Shown in pieces: positions 1 to 12,019 of a stretch of DNA of 64,000 bases (position 1 is the stretch's first letter; the number at the start of each line of letters is the position of its first letter). Source of the stretch: Proteles cristata cristata (taxonomy: Eukaryota; Chordata; Mammalia; Carnivora; Hyaenidae); the NCBI GenBank assembly GCA_017311185.1, contig JAESUZ010004133.1, positions 1-64,000 of the forward strand, read 5' to 3'. Under the pieces are notes generated by a model, which was given only the letters and a program-made list of their open reading frames with translations, searched no databases and was not told the origin of the DNA. Made by a program: the position numbers and the translations under genes.

Positions 1-74
1 GGTGGTTTAAAGTCTTACTTCTTTCCAGATCAATTTCTTTTTCTGCTCATTGATGTCTTACATTTAAATTTTTT

Positions 75-1135
75 CCCCAACTTTATTGAGGCATAATTCA
101 CAAATATAATTGTAAGGTATTTAAATTGCAAATAATGTAAATGGGAAGATTTGATATATATATCCTCTGTGACAGGATTCTCCCCATTGAGTTAAATCAC
201 ACATACATCACTTCACATAGTTGGTTTTTTGGGAGGTGGTGAGAACACATAAGTGGCACATTCCAGTTATACAATACAGTGTTATCAACCGCAGTCACCA
301 TGTTTTCCATTATATCCTGAGACCTTATTCATCTTACAAGGGAAAATCTGTGCCTTTGATGTCTTTTCAACCCAAGCTGATTGAACACCCTTATCACCCC
401 TCATGGGAAGCATCACTTCCCAGGATTACTAATGTGTGTTCTCTGTGTATGCAAGGGCTTCTAGTTTACAGTCGAGTATATTCCTAACAGTTTTTATTTC
501 CATGGCTCTAGCTGCTGTGGTGCTAGCTGCGTATACCGATCTTATGTGGGATTTGAAACTGAAGTTGTTTGTCTTTCTTCCATTCTTCAAATGCCAGCCA
601 TGGCCATTCCTCTCCTCGAACAACATTTGTTCTTTTGTATTTTGTTCCCTTTTCTCTTCCTCTTTTCCCACTGTTCCTGTCCTTTCCTTCTTATATCTTT
701 CTCATGAGATTAGTGTATGAGAGATGATGTAGATTGCCCTTGATTTCCTTTCCTTTCCTTTCCTTTCCTTTCCTTCTTTCCTTTCTTTCCTTTTCTTTCT
801 TTCCTTTCCTTTCCATTCTATTCCATTTCTTTTCTTTCTTTTTTTTTTTGCTCTTGATTTTTGAGGGGATATATTGCATATACACCAAGTCCTCCACAAA
901 TAGCAGAAGTCATTGCTCTATTTTCCTATTTTCTTTTTTAGTGTTACACCGATTTGTCTTCTTATGAGGAAATGTTTTTGTTTTTTGCTTGTTTTGCAAT
1001 TTTCAGTCAGAACTCAGATTGATTTCTGGGTATTTGGAATCATCTGGAATGATATTTATCTCACTGTATTTGAAGGACAAGGAAAGCCTAGGTTCCTACT
1101 AGTTCTCCGCCATCTTATCCCGTCCCCTGGTTTTT
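75..1135 (-). mobile_element. Old L1 remnant, 5'UTR-like and 3'UTR-like parts joined
   Basis: The reverse strand begins near 1130 with an L1-type 5' start (GGGATAAGATGGCGGAGAA-like) and ends near 75 with a typical L1 3' end (ACCTCAATAAAGTTGG-like, here TATTGAGG on the plus strand). The body between, including both ORFs, is missing. The same shortened structure occurs in block C at 39490-40482, so it predates the duplication. A TTTCC-rich microsatellite has expanded inside this copy. Confidence 0.6.
744..850. repeat. TTTCC/TTTC microsatellite
   Basis: A pyrimidine-only run of TTTCC units grading into TTTC and ending in T-rich sequence. The homologous place in block C (about 39840-39900) holds only a short GAAAG-rich stretch, so the expansion is specific to copy A. 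Confidence 0.9.
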
Positions 1136-1779
1136 GTTTTTTGTTTTGTGATTTGATCTCCTGAAAATAGTAAGTTTTCTCACTAAATGGTCATAATTAG
1201 ACTTCAATTCCCTCATGTTTTTCATGAGGCCTTTCTTCCCTGAGGCTGACACTCTTAGAAAAATCACTTGCATAGTGTGGCGGTTTGCATTAGTGCCTGT
1301 GGATCTGCAGGGTGGTTAAATTTAGGAAGGACTGGTTAATACTTTTATCCAGTAGTTAACCCAGTCTTTTGCTTTCCTCCACATTAGGGTCATACTTATG
1401 TCCTGGTTTTTCTGATGGTTCATGGAATGATCATAAATGTAGAATGTCAAATTTATTTGTAGACTCTTAAGTTTACTGAGAGAAATAATGGTTTTTCAGG
1501 AAGAAGAATGGGCATATTTTAGATGCTATAACAGGAGGACTTGCGATACAATGTTTATCTAATCCAGCAATTTGACTAGGCCCCAAACAAACTCATGTGA
1601 TTGTTGATGAAGAAATTAGTTGTCTTGTTTCTTAGCAGGTTGATCATATTATCTGAAGAGGCTTTTGTAAATGCCAACACTAGCACTGACACATTCAACA
1701 CGCATGGAGCCCAAAATATTTTCCTGGCTGCGATGTTGAGGATGTAATCACATCAAAGTTTTTTTTTTTCTTTTAACTG

Positions 1780-1866
1780 ATTTGTTCACTGATGTATCCA
1801 AAGCACCTGGAACATGCTTGCTACATCATAGGTAATCAGTAAATATTGATGAGTTGAATGAACAAA
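1780..1866 (+). repeat. L2 LINE 3' end fragment
   Basis: Diverged match to the L2 terminus: AGCACCTGGAACATG followed by AATCAGTAAATATTGATGAG and TTGAATGAA. Confidence 0.55.
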
Positions 1867-2719
1867 ATCAGGGGTTTCATCCAGAGCCAAAATATAATTT
1901 AGAATTTTCCTCTTAAATACTTATGCAATCCTCTTCCACCTCTGTCCCGTTCACTGCTGTGACAACAAGGGAAGAAAAGCGGGAAATTTTGTGGGTCCAC
2001 TTCCAAGATTATCTGGTCTTTCATCAATGTCTAAGGATGTATACATTTAAATGGTCATTTAACCCCAGAAATCTCTGGTATTCTCAGACTTCTCAGCTGT
2101 CATATTGTGTTATCTGTCATTGGCTTCTTGAATTCTACACCTCATAATTCAGATATGATAAGTTCTGTTGATATCACATAACCAAGAAATATAAAAGTGT
2201 AGAGACTGAGAGAAGATACGCTCTATCATAAAAATGAATTCCTTATCATGACATTTAGCTGTCGTGCTAGTGGACTAGAAAAAAAATCAACATATCCTAA
2301 AGGGATATCTAGAAACAGATAGATGAGTAGTTTGGGAATTTGTTCACGATACATTTAGCACTTCAAATTCCAGTTTTCAGTTTTCTTGAATAGAAATTCA
2401 CATTAGGCAAGACCAATTGGAAAGTTAACTATGGAGAATCACCCTATTAGATAGCAAACATAAGATAACATATTAGTAATTAATAAAAATTTGGCAGTAA
2501 ATTCCTTATTTTACTGTAACTGAGGTGGCAGAAAAATAATAAAACATTTGAGTAAATACTAGCAGAAGATGGAAGAATAAAAGATTTATGTGTTTTTAGT
2601 TAAATAATCTATTCCTCCTTTCTAGTTGTTGAGTACCTTATACTGACCTTTACTGTCCGGGGATCCTATTATCACCTTAGACCTTAGTTATCCTTCTATT
2701 TCTGTAACATTGTCTCCTA

Positions 2720-2733
2720 CTGCCACCTGGTAT
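2720..2733 (-). promoter_or_regulatory. CTCF-like motif
   Basis: The reverse strand reads ATACCAGGTGGCAG, which fits the CTCF core consensus CCASYAGRKGGCRS at 12 of 14 positions, including the full AGGTGGCAG core. It lies 4.6 kb upstream of the copy A OR, in the segment missing from block C. Sequence match only; occupancy is unknown. Confidence 0.35.
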
Positions 2734-4229
2734 AGGGAGAAGAGATATCACTAATTATATCAATTATACTAATGCCCTATGTCTTTTCTAAAGACAGTAC
2801 TAAGTAGAAATGGACTTGTATTGCTAAAACCCAGTGATCTGTGTGGTGAGATCAAGTTTTGGTCTTTTGAATCAGTCACGATCTTGGTGGAAAATAGTTC
2901 CAGAAGGTGTATAAGGGAAGAAGTCAAAGTCAAGCCAGGCAATTGAGGCCAAGGAAGATATATAAGCATTGTCCCAAGTCTGCTCTTAGCATTGAACTTT
3001 GGCTCATTTCTTCTTTCTCCCATCGAGCTACAAACTTATAGCCATTCAAGTTAGATCTTACTAGAATGATCTCTCAAAGAAACAATTTAATTCCTTTCCA
3101 TTCTCACAGAAAGCTCACATTAGCCATCACCTAGAAGTTATATTACTCTAATTTTACTTCCTGTAGCCACATTCTTAAAGTTACACATCCACTTATCAAT
3201 TTCCTCATTTGTTTAAAAATATTAATTGAACATTTACTCTTTAAAGCACTATTCCAGAAGTTGGAGGTATAGTGTAGAAACACTAAACAAAATGTATACT
3301 TGCTGTGATAAGGTGGTATGATGCAATACAAATTCAATGTTCTGTAATGGCATTGATTGGAGAAAAATAAAACTACATAAAGAGGGAAAGTCTATAAGGG
3401 TTGGGGTGTGATAAGCTGTACTCTTTTACAAAGGATGATTGTAGATGGCCTCCACGATGAGCAGAAATCTGAATGAAGAACAAAATTCCACAGATACCTG
3501 GAGAGAGAAATACAACAGAAGCCGAAGGAAGAGAAAGGAAGATTCTGAGGTAGAATCCTGTTCTGCTTGTTCCAAAAATATAAAGTGGACTGCATGAGGT
3601 GATGGTAGGTAAGAGAATCTAGATCTTTCCATTCATCCCCTCCATTGAGCTCTTAGGAGGATTAAATGGGTTAATATTCTCAAAGCACTTTGAAGAATGC
3701 CCAGCATGTAGTAAACCTCTCCAGTGAAAAGATTAATGTCCTGTGGCAACTTTTTTTGTGTGTGCGAATAAATAGATGTCATCTGTTTTCTGAAATAACT
3801 TGAAGGATTCTTCATTGCTTACAGATATATATTCAAACTGGTTTGCTTAATGAAGTATTTATCAAGTTTGCTCCCAAACCCATTTTTATACCTTTATATT
3901 TGAAATTTTTGTACCTCCAATGTGGACTGCTTTTGTCTCTCAAAAATTCTGTCCAAATTTATACCTCTCTTTTGCTGCATAACATCCCAATCCACCTTGT
4001 TTTTATTTACCTACGTCTTCCCTCCCTTTGAGATTAATCAGGACCAAGAGACTATTTTCGAAATCTCTGGTCACAATGATCTTACCATCCTCATAACTTA
4101 TGCACTGTTCATGAGTTTCCTCGTGATGCTGTGTACCCAGAATCACCTTCTGATTACAATCTCTCTGAAACAAGGCTTTATTTTAGATTCTCCAACCTGT
4201 ATAGCACCAAGGGCCAGTTCTCATTATGT

Positions 4230-4560
4230 AGCAGTGGAGGCTCAAAACTGGACTTTGAAGTGTGTCAGGAGGTGGTCTCGAAGGGAGAGATAGGTTTATT
4301 TTGTGCAATTATAATGGATTCAAGCCACAGTATTGTTCTCTTGAAATAACTTTAATATCTTCTCTATAGGCCGAATCTCCTGAGCTTTTGATTCCTTGAG
4401 GGAGTTGGCTCCAATTTACACACAGCCCTTTAGAGAAACCTCTCTGGTGTGTTGTGCAGAACTGAGTCAATTAACCCCCTTTTAAGGCATTATTGGAATG
4501 CCCAGTCTTCAAGATGGTATCACTGTATTGTTTATCTTTCTAGACACCTGAAGAAGCTGA
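4230..4560. repeat. Triplicated upstream module, A copy
   Basis: A stretch of about 330 bases found three times: here (+), at 20588-20905 (-) and at 38650-39015 (-). Shared marks are TTGAGGGAGTTGGCTCCAAT and a final TTCTAGACACCTGAA. By eye the copies are about 80-87% identical. It lies 2.8-3.1 kb upstream of the OR start in A and 2.1-2.4 kb upstream in B, where an OR promoter or 5' exon could lie, but nothing in the sequence proves that role. Confidence 0.7.
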
Positions 4561-5689
4561 GAAGAATGACCAGTCTACATCTGTAGGGTAATTTGTTTTA
4601 TGTTAGGGAATGCCTACTTTCATAATTTACTATGACATAGTCAGACAAGGGGTTTAGGGATGTTTCTTCAGATAGCTCAATTAAGTGATTTCCTAAATTG
4701 CTTTCAGGAGTTTAGATATCAAAAAATGATTTTAGATGTCTGGAAAAGCATCATCTTTAAGATTATCATGAAGACTAATTTGGTGCAAGTGAAATATTTT
4801 GTCTTGGTTTAAATGACCTAACTTGAATGTACATGTTGGTTGAATTTTGTGTTTGGCATAAAGATAGTGAAATGTGTTGCAAGATTTATGGCTCATAGGA
4901 TGTTAGAATGAAGAGGCCTTGGCTTCTTTGGCTTTTGTTTCTTCACTTGCCCTACACTGAGTTTTATAAGTAGAAAACAAACCACTGAATCTGCTGCTCT
5001 TACTCTAGGTCACATACATCCCTAGAATCATGATTTTTCTAGGCTAGAAATTTTGCATTACTAAGGTTGGAAAAAAAGAAAGCAATATGCATTTTGGCAG
5101 TCAGAAACTATTGTTTACACACAATAGTTTGAGTTGGTTGAGATCATAGATGGATAAATTCTAGTTTCATCCTTATAAAATTTTTTCACAACCTAAATCT
5201 ATTTTGGCCCTAAAAATGTTTTGTTTACATCTTCCTTGAGTAAATAGCAAATACACTTATATGTGATCTGCAATGACTTTATATATTTAGAAAATACTAT
5301 ATTCTTGAAACAGCTCACTAACTACAGTATAGTTTTTCTGACTAATATTAAATTCTGCCCCTCCAGGCCTTTCCTTTCCAAGTCCCATTGCTTCTGAGAC
5401 AACAGGAGATCAGTGGGTTTTCATTTCATTACTTCCTGTTTTTTAACTTCCTGTTAAGCAAAACTTCTTTCAAGCTTTCCTAGCAGGGAAAAATGTTAGA
5501 TTTCTGTCAATACTTCTCCTGCTGTACAGCCCATTGGTATTTTTGTGTGATTTTACTGTTGGAATCATTATGATTATTTCAGCGTCCAAAATGTGTGCTT
5601 CTTTTCCTCAATTTCCCATTTTATTTGGGTATTATCCTTGCTTCATGTTTCTCTCACTTCCCATTCATTCACACACACCCTTTCCTTTA
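4561..5689. other. Intergenic, shared with block B
   Basis: A/T-rich DNA matching B at about 19910-20587 in inverted orientation. For example, 4740-4860 pairs with 20275-20400. No gene or recent repeat is seen. It is the region between the triplicated module and the OR, so it may hold the OR promoter. Confidence 0.5.
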
Positions 5690-6350
5690 TAAAGGAGTTT
5701 TATTCTGAAATAAAGATTCATAAGAAGCTTCAAAGAAAGTACAGAGAGGCTCACATCCCTTTCACCCAGATTTCCCCAATGGTTGGTTACACCTTACCAA
5801 CTAGAGCACAACATCAAATCCAGGAAATTGACCACTGGTGTGATGTGTGTATTGTTCTATATCATTTTACTTTGTGTGTAGACAGATTTGTTGAACCAAC
5901 TCAATCATCAGGGTACAAAATTCTTCCATCTCTCTATGGATGTCCCTGTACTACACTTTTGTAGTCACACCTTCATCCTCCTTGCCTTTCTCTGCCTTTC
6001 CCAACCCCAGAAAAGTATTAACCTGTTTTCCATTTCTATAATTTTACAATTTTGAGGATATTATATTAAAACAGAGTTCTAAATTTTGAGATTGACTTTT
6101 TTTCAGTTCAGTGTAATGAACTTAAGACCCATTCAAGCTTTTATCTGTATCATATTTTTTCCTCTTTCTTACTGAATAGTATTCCCTGGCATGGACATTC
6201 AAGATTGTTTAACCACTTATGTATTGTAGGAATTTTGGTTGTTTCAGATATCTAGCCTTTATGAATAAAGTTTGGGTCAACAAAATTATACAAGACTTTA
6301 TATAGACAAAAATTTTTATTTCTCTGGGATAAATGCCTAAATGTGTCCTT
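5690..6350 (-). mobile_element. Old L1 3' fragment, shared with block B
   Basis: The reverse strand resembles an L1 ORF2-end/3'UTR segment, with ACATAAGTGGTT-like and GGAATACTATTC-like motifs. The inverted counterpart at 19265-19905 carries the same fragment, for example the shared ACATCAAATCCAGGAAATTG region, so it inserted before A and B separated. Confidence 0.7.
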
Positions 6351-7038
6351 TTCATCCCTAAATTATTAATTGTCTTTCCCAGCTCCTATTAGTACTTAAT
6401 TGGTTATGACACTTACTCAAGATTTAAGAAATAGTTTATTCTTTGATAAACTAAAAAATTTCATGGAGTTTGATGAGATTAATAGGTAGATACACCAATG
6501 ACAGAAGGAATGTAGCTGCTTAGAAGAAGGTATCACCAAGGAGATCCTGTGGAAGATTTTAATCCCTGGTAAAGTCATCCTCCTGTCTCAGCTTGCCCTC
6601 TTTTTTTGGAAAACACAAATCTATCTTTTGATACCACAACTGACTATTTATCTAGAGTCTAAAGAAATTGGTAAAGAAGTTACATTTCTAATAGCTTTCA
6701 CCTACAGTGAGATAAGGTATTTGCCTGAATTCATAAAAATTCATGTAATACTTTTTGTCTGTAAAATGTCAAAGTATACTTTGTGCAATGTAGGGATCTG
6801 GCACAGTTAGAGGGGATCTGGTACAGTTAGAGGACTTGGTTTAGAAGGTCACCAATGGTCACATCTAGGTCTAAAATTCCGTGATTTTCTTCAAAAATCT
6901 TTTGATCAGGAGGAAACTGAAGTGCTGAAAGAGGTTCAGTGTTTAGTATCATACAGATAGCAACTACTAAAGATGGCCATTAGGAGGTAGAAGTCAAGAG
7001 TGTGATCTCTCAGTCTACCCTATGAACTTGAAAAAATG
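6351..7038. other. Intergenic upstream of OR copy A
   Basis: Diverged DNA matching 18600-19260 of block B in inverted orientation. No gene or clear repeat. Two near-identical 20-base units (GGGATCTGGCACAGTTAGAG type) stand in tandem at about 6791-6832. Confidence 0.5.
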
Positions 7039-7052
7039 GAAGTTAAATTCAT

Positions 7053-7242
7053 TTTTTACATTCATTTATTTATTTTGAGAGAGAGAGAGAGGCTAAGAAA
7101 GAGGAGAGGTAGGCAGTCCCAAGAGGGTCCACACTGTCTGTTTGGGGCCTGATGAGGGGCTCAAATCCAAGAACCATGAGATCATGACCTGAGCCAAAAT
7201 CAAAAGTTGGACACTTAGCCAACTGAGCCACCTAAGTGCCCT
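7053..7242 (-). mobile_element. CAN-SINE (carnivore tRNA-Lys SINE)
   Basis: The reverse strand begins GGCACTTAGGTGGCTCAGTT and carries box-like CATGATCTCATGGTT, with a GA-rich (CT on the element strand) tail. Flanks show a 16/17-base target duplication (GAAGTTAAATTCATTTT at 7039 and GAAGTTAAGTTCATTTT at 7246). Block B lacks it at the matching position (about 18560-18600), so it inserted after the copies separated. It ends about 90 bases before the OR start codon. Confidence 0.93.
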
Positions 7243-7297
7243 ATCGAAGTTAAGTTCATTTTAAAAAATAATTTAATAATAAATTGATTGCAAAGAA

Positions 7298-7317
7298 AAA
7301 TCTTTCTCTCATTACAG
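7298..7317 (+). promoter_or_regulatory. Splice acceptor before the copy A OR coding exon
   Basis: A pyrimidine-rich run (TCTTTCTCTC) followed by ATTACAG ends 14 bases before the OR start codon. OR genes usually splice one or more upstream non-coding exons to the coding exon at such a site. Copy B has the same arrangement. The upstream exon and promoter cannot be placed from sequence alone. Confidence 0.7.
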
Positions 7318-7331
7318 ATTAAATCAGAGAA

Positions 7332-8276
7332 ATGGATTATAGAAATCAAACTTTGGTGACTGAGTTTTTATTCGTGGGCTTAACAAATTGCTTCCAGCAC
7401 CAGGTTGTTCTGTTTGTGATATTTCTCTTGATTTATCTTGTCACTCTACTGGGAAATGTGGGGATGATCACCCTCATTTGGATGGATTCTCAACTCCACA
7501 CCCCCATGTACTTTCTTCTCAGCCACTTGTCCTTTGTGGATGTCTGCTCCTCTTCTGTCATTGGTTCCAAGATGCTGACAGACATCTTTGTGGAGAAAAA
7601 AGTAATCTCTTTCTTGGGTTGTGCTGCCCAGTTATGGTTTTTTGGTCAGTTTGTAGTAACAGAGTGTTTCCTACTGACCTCCATGGCATATGACAGGTAT
7701 ATGGCCATCTGTAAGCCCTTGTTGTATACACTCATTATGTCCCAGCAGGTCTGTGTGCAGCTGGCAGTAGGGCCTTATGTTATGGGTCTTATGAGCACCA
7801 TGACCCATACGACTTTCACCTTTCACCTGCCTTACTGTGGTCCAAATACCATCAATCACTTCTTCTGTGACCTCCTACCTGTCTTCTCCCTGGCATGTGC
7901 AGACACCCAGGTCAATCAGTTTTTACTCTTCATCTTGGCCGGAGCTCTAGGAGTGCTCAGCGGTGTGATCATCCTGGTTTCCTACATTTACATTGTGGTC
8001 ACTATCCTGAGGATCCACTCTGCTGAGGGGAGATGCAAAGCCTTCTCCACCTGCTCTTCACACCTGACTGCTGTCTCCATCCTGTATGGGACACTCTTCT
8101 TTATCTATGTACGTCCCAGTTCTAGTTTCTCCCTGGGCATCAATAAAGTGGTTTCTGTGTTCTACACAGCAGTGATCCCCATGTTGAACCCCCTTATCTA
8201 CAGCCTGAGAAACAAAGAGGTCAAGGACTCATTCAGGAGGACGTTTGAGAAGAAGAAGCTTTTTCTGAGTTGGTAA
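7332..8276 (+). CDS. Intact olfactory receptor gene (class II, family 5/8/9-like), copy A
   Basis: A 314-residue odorant receptor on one coding exon, a seven-transmembrane GPCR expected in olfactory neuron cilia coupled to G-olf. Visible marks: N-glycosylation site NQT at residues 5-7; GN in TM1 (41-42); [13 protein letters not shown] (55-67); conserved Cys97; [10 protein letters not shown] (118-127) at the end of TM3; loop-2 cysteines 169, 179 and 189; SY (217-218) in TM5; KAFSTCSSH (236-244) at TM6; [12 protein letters not shown] (283-294) in TM7. Length is normal for the family and no stop or frameshift is present. The ATG lies 14 bases after a good splice acceptor, as expected when a non-coding 5' exon precedes the coding exon. 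Its closest relative here is the reverse-strand gene at 17554-18495 (about 94% protein identity, 19 substitutions plus one residue gap near the C-terminus). Class II is clear. The family is only suggested by resemblance, and the ligand is unknown. Confidence 0.96.
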   Translation: MDYRNQTLVTEFLFVGLTNCFQHQVVLFVIFLLIYLVTLLGNVGMITLIWMDSQLHTPMYFLLSHLSFVDVCSSSVIGSKMLTDIFVEKKVISFLGCAAQLWFFGQFVVTECFLLTSMAYDRYMAICKPLLYTLIMSQQVCVQLAVGPYVMGLMSTMTHTTFTFHLPYCGPNTINHFFCDLLPVFSLACADTQVNQFLLFILAGALGVLSGVIILVSYIYIVVTILRIHSAEGRCKAFSTCSSHLTAVSILYGTLFFIYVRPSSSFSLGINKVVSVFYTAVIPMLNPLIYSLRNKEVKDSFRRTFEKKKLFLSW

Positions 8277-9160
8277 ACTAGAGACCAATTGTACTACACA
8301 TTGAGAGCTGATATACATGCAACATGCAGAAACATTCCCTGGGTGATGGGAGTCCTACTGACATTTATGTTGAGATTCACTCTTTATTACTCTGTGTCAC
8401 TGAGAGGTCACACAACATTTGCAGGTTACTCATTCAATTTTTTCATTTCTCAATTCACAGAAGTAAAATGATGAGCTTTAAACTGCAATGAGTGGCTTAA
8501 AGATCCCAAAGCTTTAGAAAATAGAGTTTGTAATGCAAAATGAGATATGCTTTGTTATATATGAAATAAGTGAAAAAATATTAACCAATGTACCTAACAG
8601 TACCTCTGTTTTGCTTTACAAGATGTTGAGATCTCTCAATTCTTTGCAAGTTTCCTTACCATTCACTTAATAAAAAATGATATAAAGGTTATTTTTCTGA
8701 TAGAATGTAAACAAAACACTCCTTAATAACACCTGCATGCTTGGAGTAGACATTTGAGAAAGATCTTGTATACCTACTATACTTCTGCTCAGAGGTTTTG
8801 CCACTGTAATCATGTAAATCATTCATGTAAAGTGCAGACACTATTGCAATTCCTTAATAAAATGGTAGTAATTATTATTGTTAAGTTATTGATTTTTTAC
8901 GTCACCAGCAGGAAATTAATTTCCATTTTATTGATGATGGGCCTGATAGCTACAAAGACTCAAGAGATTACCCATGACTTCATAGACTTTTTCATCTTCT
9001 TTTTCTCCAGATAAAATCTTCTTGCAACTCTCTTTTTTTTTTTTAACACAGCAACAAATGCAAGAATGAGGAGATGGAGCATGTGTCTTGTACAAACTGA
9101 AGCCTTCTCTTGAAGGTCTTCTGCAAAAGGCATTTAATTTTCATTTGCTGGCTTTGAAGA
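8277..9160. other. 3' flank of OR copy A, shared with B and C
   Basis: 8280-8650 matches 17320-17553 and 38300-38640, and 8700-9160 matches 16270-16600 and 34500-35063, all inverted. By eye identity to B is only about 83-85% just after the stop codon, against about 99% in the last 370 bases of the exon. It should contain the OR 3'UTR. No gene is seen. Confidence 0.6.
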
Positions 9161-9459
9161 ATGTAAATAGCTTCTAATGCCTAGAATTTTTGTTTTTGTT
9201 TTTCTTCACCACATTTGTTCCCCATTCTTTCTGCCAATGATGGTGCCCGTGTTGGTGAATGACTCAGGATCAAACGCAATAAGATGGCATCTAATTAAGA
9301 ATGAACGGGATACACCGAATGGTCCTAACATTTAATTAACTTAGCAAATTGTTACATATGACTTATGTGCCTGACACTTTAGCGGGTGGTATTCATACTG
9401 AGCGAAAAAGTCCTCATGGAAGTTAGAGTCTTCTGAACAAACAAAAATAAAATTCAGCA

Positions 9460-9510
9460 TGATAGATGATAGATAGATAGATAGATTGATTGATTGATAG
9501 ATAGATAAAT
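9460..9510. repeat. GATA/GATT microsatellite
   Basis: Runs of GATA then GATT then GATA. The same position in block C (34167-34229) is instead an ATTT run, flanked by the same unique DNA (CCAGGGCGATATTTATGACA on the A side). Confidence 0.95.
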
Positions 9511-10239
9511 GAAAAATTCAGTACCTCTCCAGGGCGATATTTATGACAAAACCAAACCAGGAGCCAAGATAGAGGATTAGGGTATCTTTAGAAAAGGTGA
9601 TAAAGAAAACTTTGTGTAAAGAGGAAGGGGCTGGAAAACAGGAATAAGTTGTGTTTTAGGTTAAGTTTTCCACAGGGTAAAAATACCATGAGTCGGGTCA
9701 AGAAAGAAAAAGAGCCCTCTCCAAATAAGTACCCACATTTTCCAAGGCTGAGGACAAAGGCTAAAAGCTAACTTGTTCTGATTCTCAAGGTATTTTTCTT
9801 CATTCCCTTATGATAGACAGGTTGTGGGAACAGGCACGTTTTCAGGCAGGAGGATGTGGTGCCTAATTGGGAGAAGGGATTAATTACGAACTGTATGAGT
9901 GCTGATGAAAATGATCACTTTTTGAGAATAGAGTGAAATACTTGTGATCTTTCACCAGGTGACTCCTTGGTGCACAAATCTGTGATATCTTCCAGGCACT
10001 TTATGCTGGATTCATGTGGTCTATTTCCTCCTCACTCCGAGTCTCTGTGCACCATGAAAGGAACACAAAACAGAAGGCTGAGCAGATTGTCTCGGTGGTT
10101 TTCAAAAGTGCGGTCTGATAGCTTTTTCTGAGAGAGCCACACTCCCACACAGTGATGTGTGCACCATCCAGAGGCTTCCTCTCTCCGTCATTCTTGGGGG
10201 TCTTAGGTGTCCTTGCCATTTTCTGTTTCTTCATCCTGG

Positions 10240-10560
10240 GCCAGTGTTGCTGTCAGTGTTTACCTCCTCTGCATCTCTGCTCAAACGTGATGCCATCACA
10301 GAGGCCATGTGGACCTCTTGCCCTAAAATAATTCCCTGTTCCTATCACATCCCCAAAATTTCCCCTTTTATCCTTCTTATTTTTTGAAGTATTTTTATGT
10401 ACTCAATATTGTCTATTTACTTGTTTCATCATTTTTTTGTGTCTCCCTGAAGGACATGACATTCATGAGAGAACGCTGTTTAGGTCTGCTCTGTCCCTGC
10501 CTACAGAGCCCAGCACATAATAGGTGCCCAAAGTATTAGTGGATTGAACAATAAATGTAT
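10240..10560 (+). repeat. L2 LINE 3' end fragment
   Basis: Typical diverged L2 terminus: CTCAAACGTGATGCCATCACAGAGGCC-like start, a GTCTCCCTGAAGGACATGACATT segment, and CCAGCACATAATAGGTGCCC near the end. Its counterpart in C is at about 33130-33420 (-), and a tail piece is at 14520-14640 (-). Confidence 0.7.
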
Positions 10561-11695
10561 GGTGAATACTATATCCTTTACGTCATGCACACTATAGTTC
10601 AATAGGCATAGGTTCAAGTATCTGCTCTGGCTCTGTTTCCATGGATGCAGGGCTTGTCTGAAGGATGAATAACGTTTCATAATTGGAAATATGTGTACAT
10701 ATGCACTTGCATGACTTAACACAGAGTTTGGCAAGCAATAGTAATGAGTGCTAACTTTCTAGAGTGTATTTTTAAAAATTATGATTTTCTTCCATTTTTC
10801 ACTGTATGGCAATTGTGCTGATATGATTTCAGTATGCTGTTTGGTGAAATGTCTTATGTTGCAAATTTTTTTTATAATTCATAGTTGTTTCTCCCTTATG
10901 GATATCCATTCACTCATTTATGTCTACAATAGTAAATAACCTGATTTCCTTTGGAGATAAATCTCCAAAAATTTGGAGATAAATCTCTACCTATACTTGA
11001 CGGTCATAATAGGATTATAATTGAGATCCCTGCCTTCCTAGAGCAAGTTAACAGCATATGACCTGAACTTGAACTATTTATTTGTACTTGGATATTGAGA
11101 GGTAAGTAGAAAGATGGGGGAGAAGTGATTGGAGCTCATTCATTCCAGCCAAGGTGCCCTGAATAGGCAGATGGTCTCCGCCATGCCCGGAACAGTCCTG
11201 GTTCTTGTCTAGCTGATGCTTCGAGCTGCCTAATATACTGCGGTGAATTTCCTAGATCTGTTGCTTACAACTTAGGAACTCTGATATATTATTTAATTTT
11301 TCCTTGACTACCGAGGTATTTGGTATTTATGGTCCTTCTCTGTGATAAGTCTTCAACATGAGCTAAGCTTAGCATTGGTTATTTAGCATAGCTCAGGAGA
11401 GGGGACTAGATTAAATTGGGATTTTATTTCAATTAAAATGTTAGTTGAGGCTCTCAGCCATGCTTAAATGATTCTGTTTTGATAACCAGCATAATTCCAC
11501 CTGTGGAATAACCCTGATAATAAATATCATTGACTGAACTTCCACACTGTAGGAGGTAACATACTATTTGCTTTCCAGGATTGTTGTCTCTGATATCTTT
11601 GTTATTATCGATATGCACTCAAGCAAAATACTGCTGTTTCCATTATTTTAAAGGTGAAGATGCTCCTGTAGTCAGTTTCTACTGCTGCATCACAA

Positions 11696-12019
11696 ATGAC
11701 CACAAAGCTGGTAATTCCTAGCCACACAAATGTGGTCCCTCCCATATTCCCTGGGCCTCGAGTCTGGGTCCATTGTGGTCTAATTCTCTGCTCAGGGTCT
11801 CACAAGGCTGAAATCAACATGTTCACAGGGCTCGGCTCCTTTCTGGAGACTGTGGGGAAGATCATTTCCAAGCTCACTGATGTGTTGAGAAAATTTCGTC
11901 TTTGTGGTTGTAGGGCTGTGGTGCCTGGTTCCCCAGGGGTCTCAGCCAGAAGCCTGGAGTCTCAGCTCCTTAGGGCTGCCTGCCTTCCTGTGGCCCCTCC
12001 AGCTTCAGACCAGCAGTGA
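11696..12019 (+). other. 107-codon open stretch, conserved in the inverted copy
   Basis: An open frame of 107 codons whose inverted counterpart (31672-31995, -) is also open for 107 codons with about five amino-acid differences. The protein (for example PPIFPGPRVWVHCGLILCSG) matches no family I recognise, has no signal or transmembrane pattern, and has no splice or promoter context. The DNA is GC-richer than its surroundings and looks like part of an old interspersed element. The shared frame is most simply explained by recent copying. Confidence 0.3.

Larger units (their letters stand above)
1136..4229. other. Intergenic, partly absent from block C
   Basis: No gene is seen; open frames are short and unlike any family I know. 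1136-1650 matches block C at 39030-39480. 1650-4160 has no counterpart in C. An L2 3' end (about 1780-1866, ending in TGAGTTGAATGAA) and a MIR-like piece (about 3600-3735) show that the unmatched part is ancient DNA, so C probably lost it. Confidence 0.6.

Noticed and set aside
734..967. Phenylalanine-rich and lysine-rich frames around 690-970
   Set aside because: They come from the TTTCC microsatellite on the two strands.
7388..7859. Frames of 101 and 62 codons overlapping the copy A OR, with mirror frames in copy B
   Set aside because: They are alternate-frame or antisense shadows of the OR exon. They are shared by both copies only because the exon is.
9460..9510. Regular short repeats as a CRISPR-like array
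   Set aside because: They are simple microsatellites without spacers in a mammalian genome.
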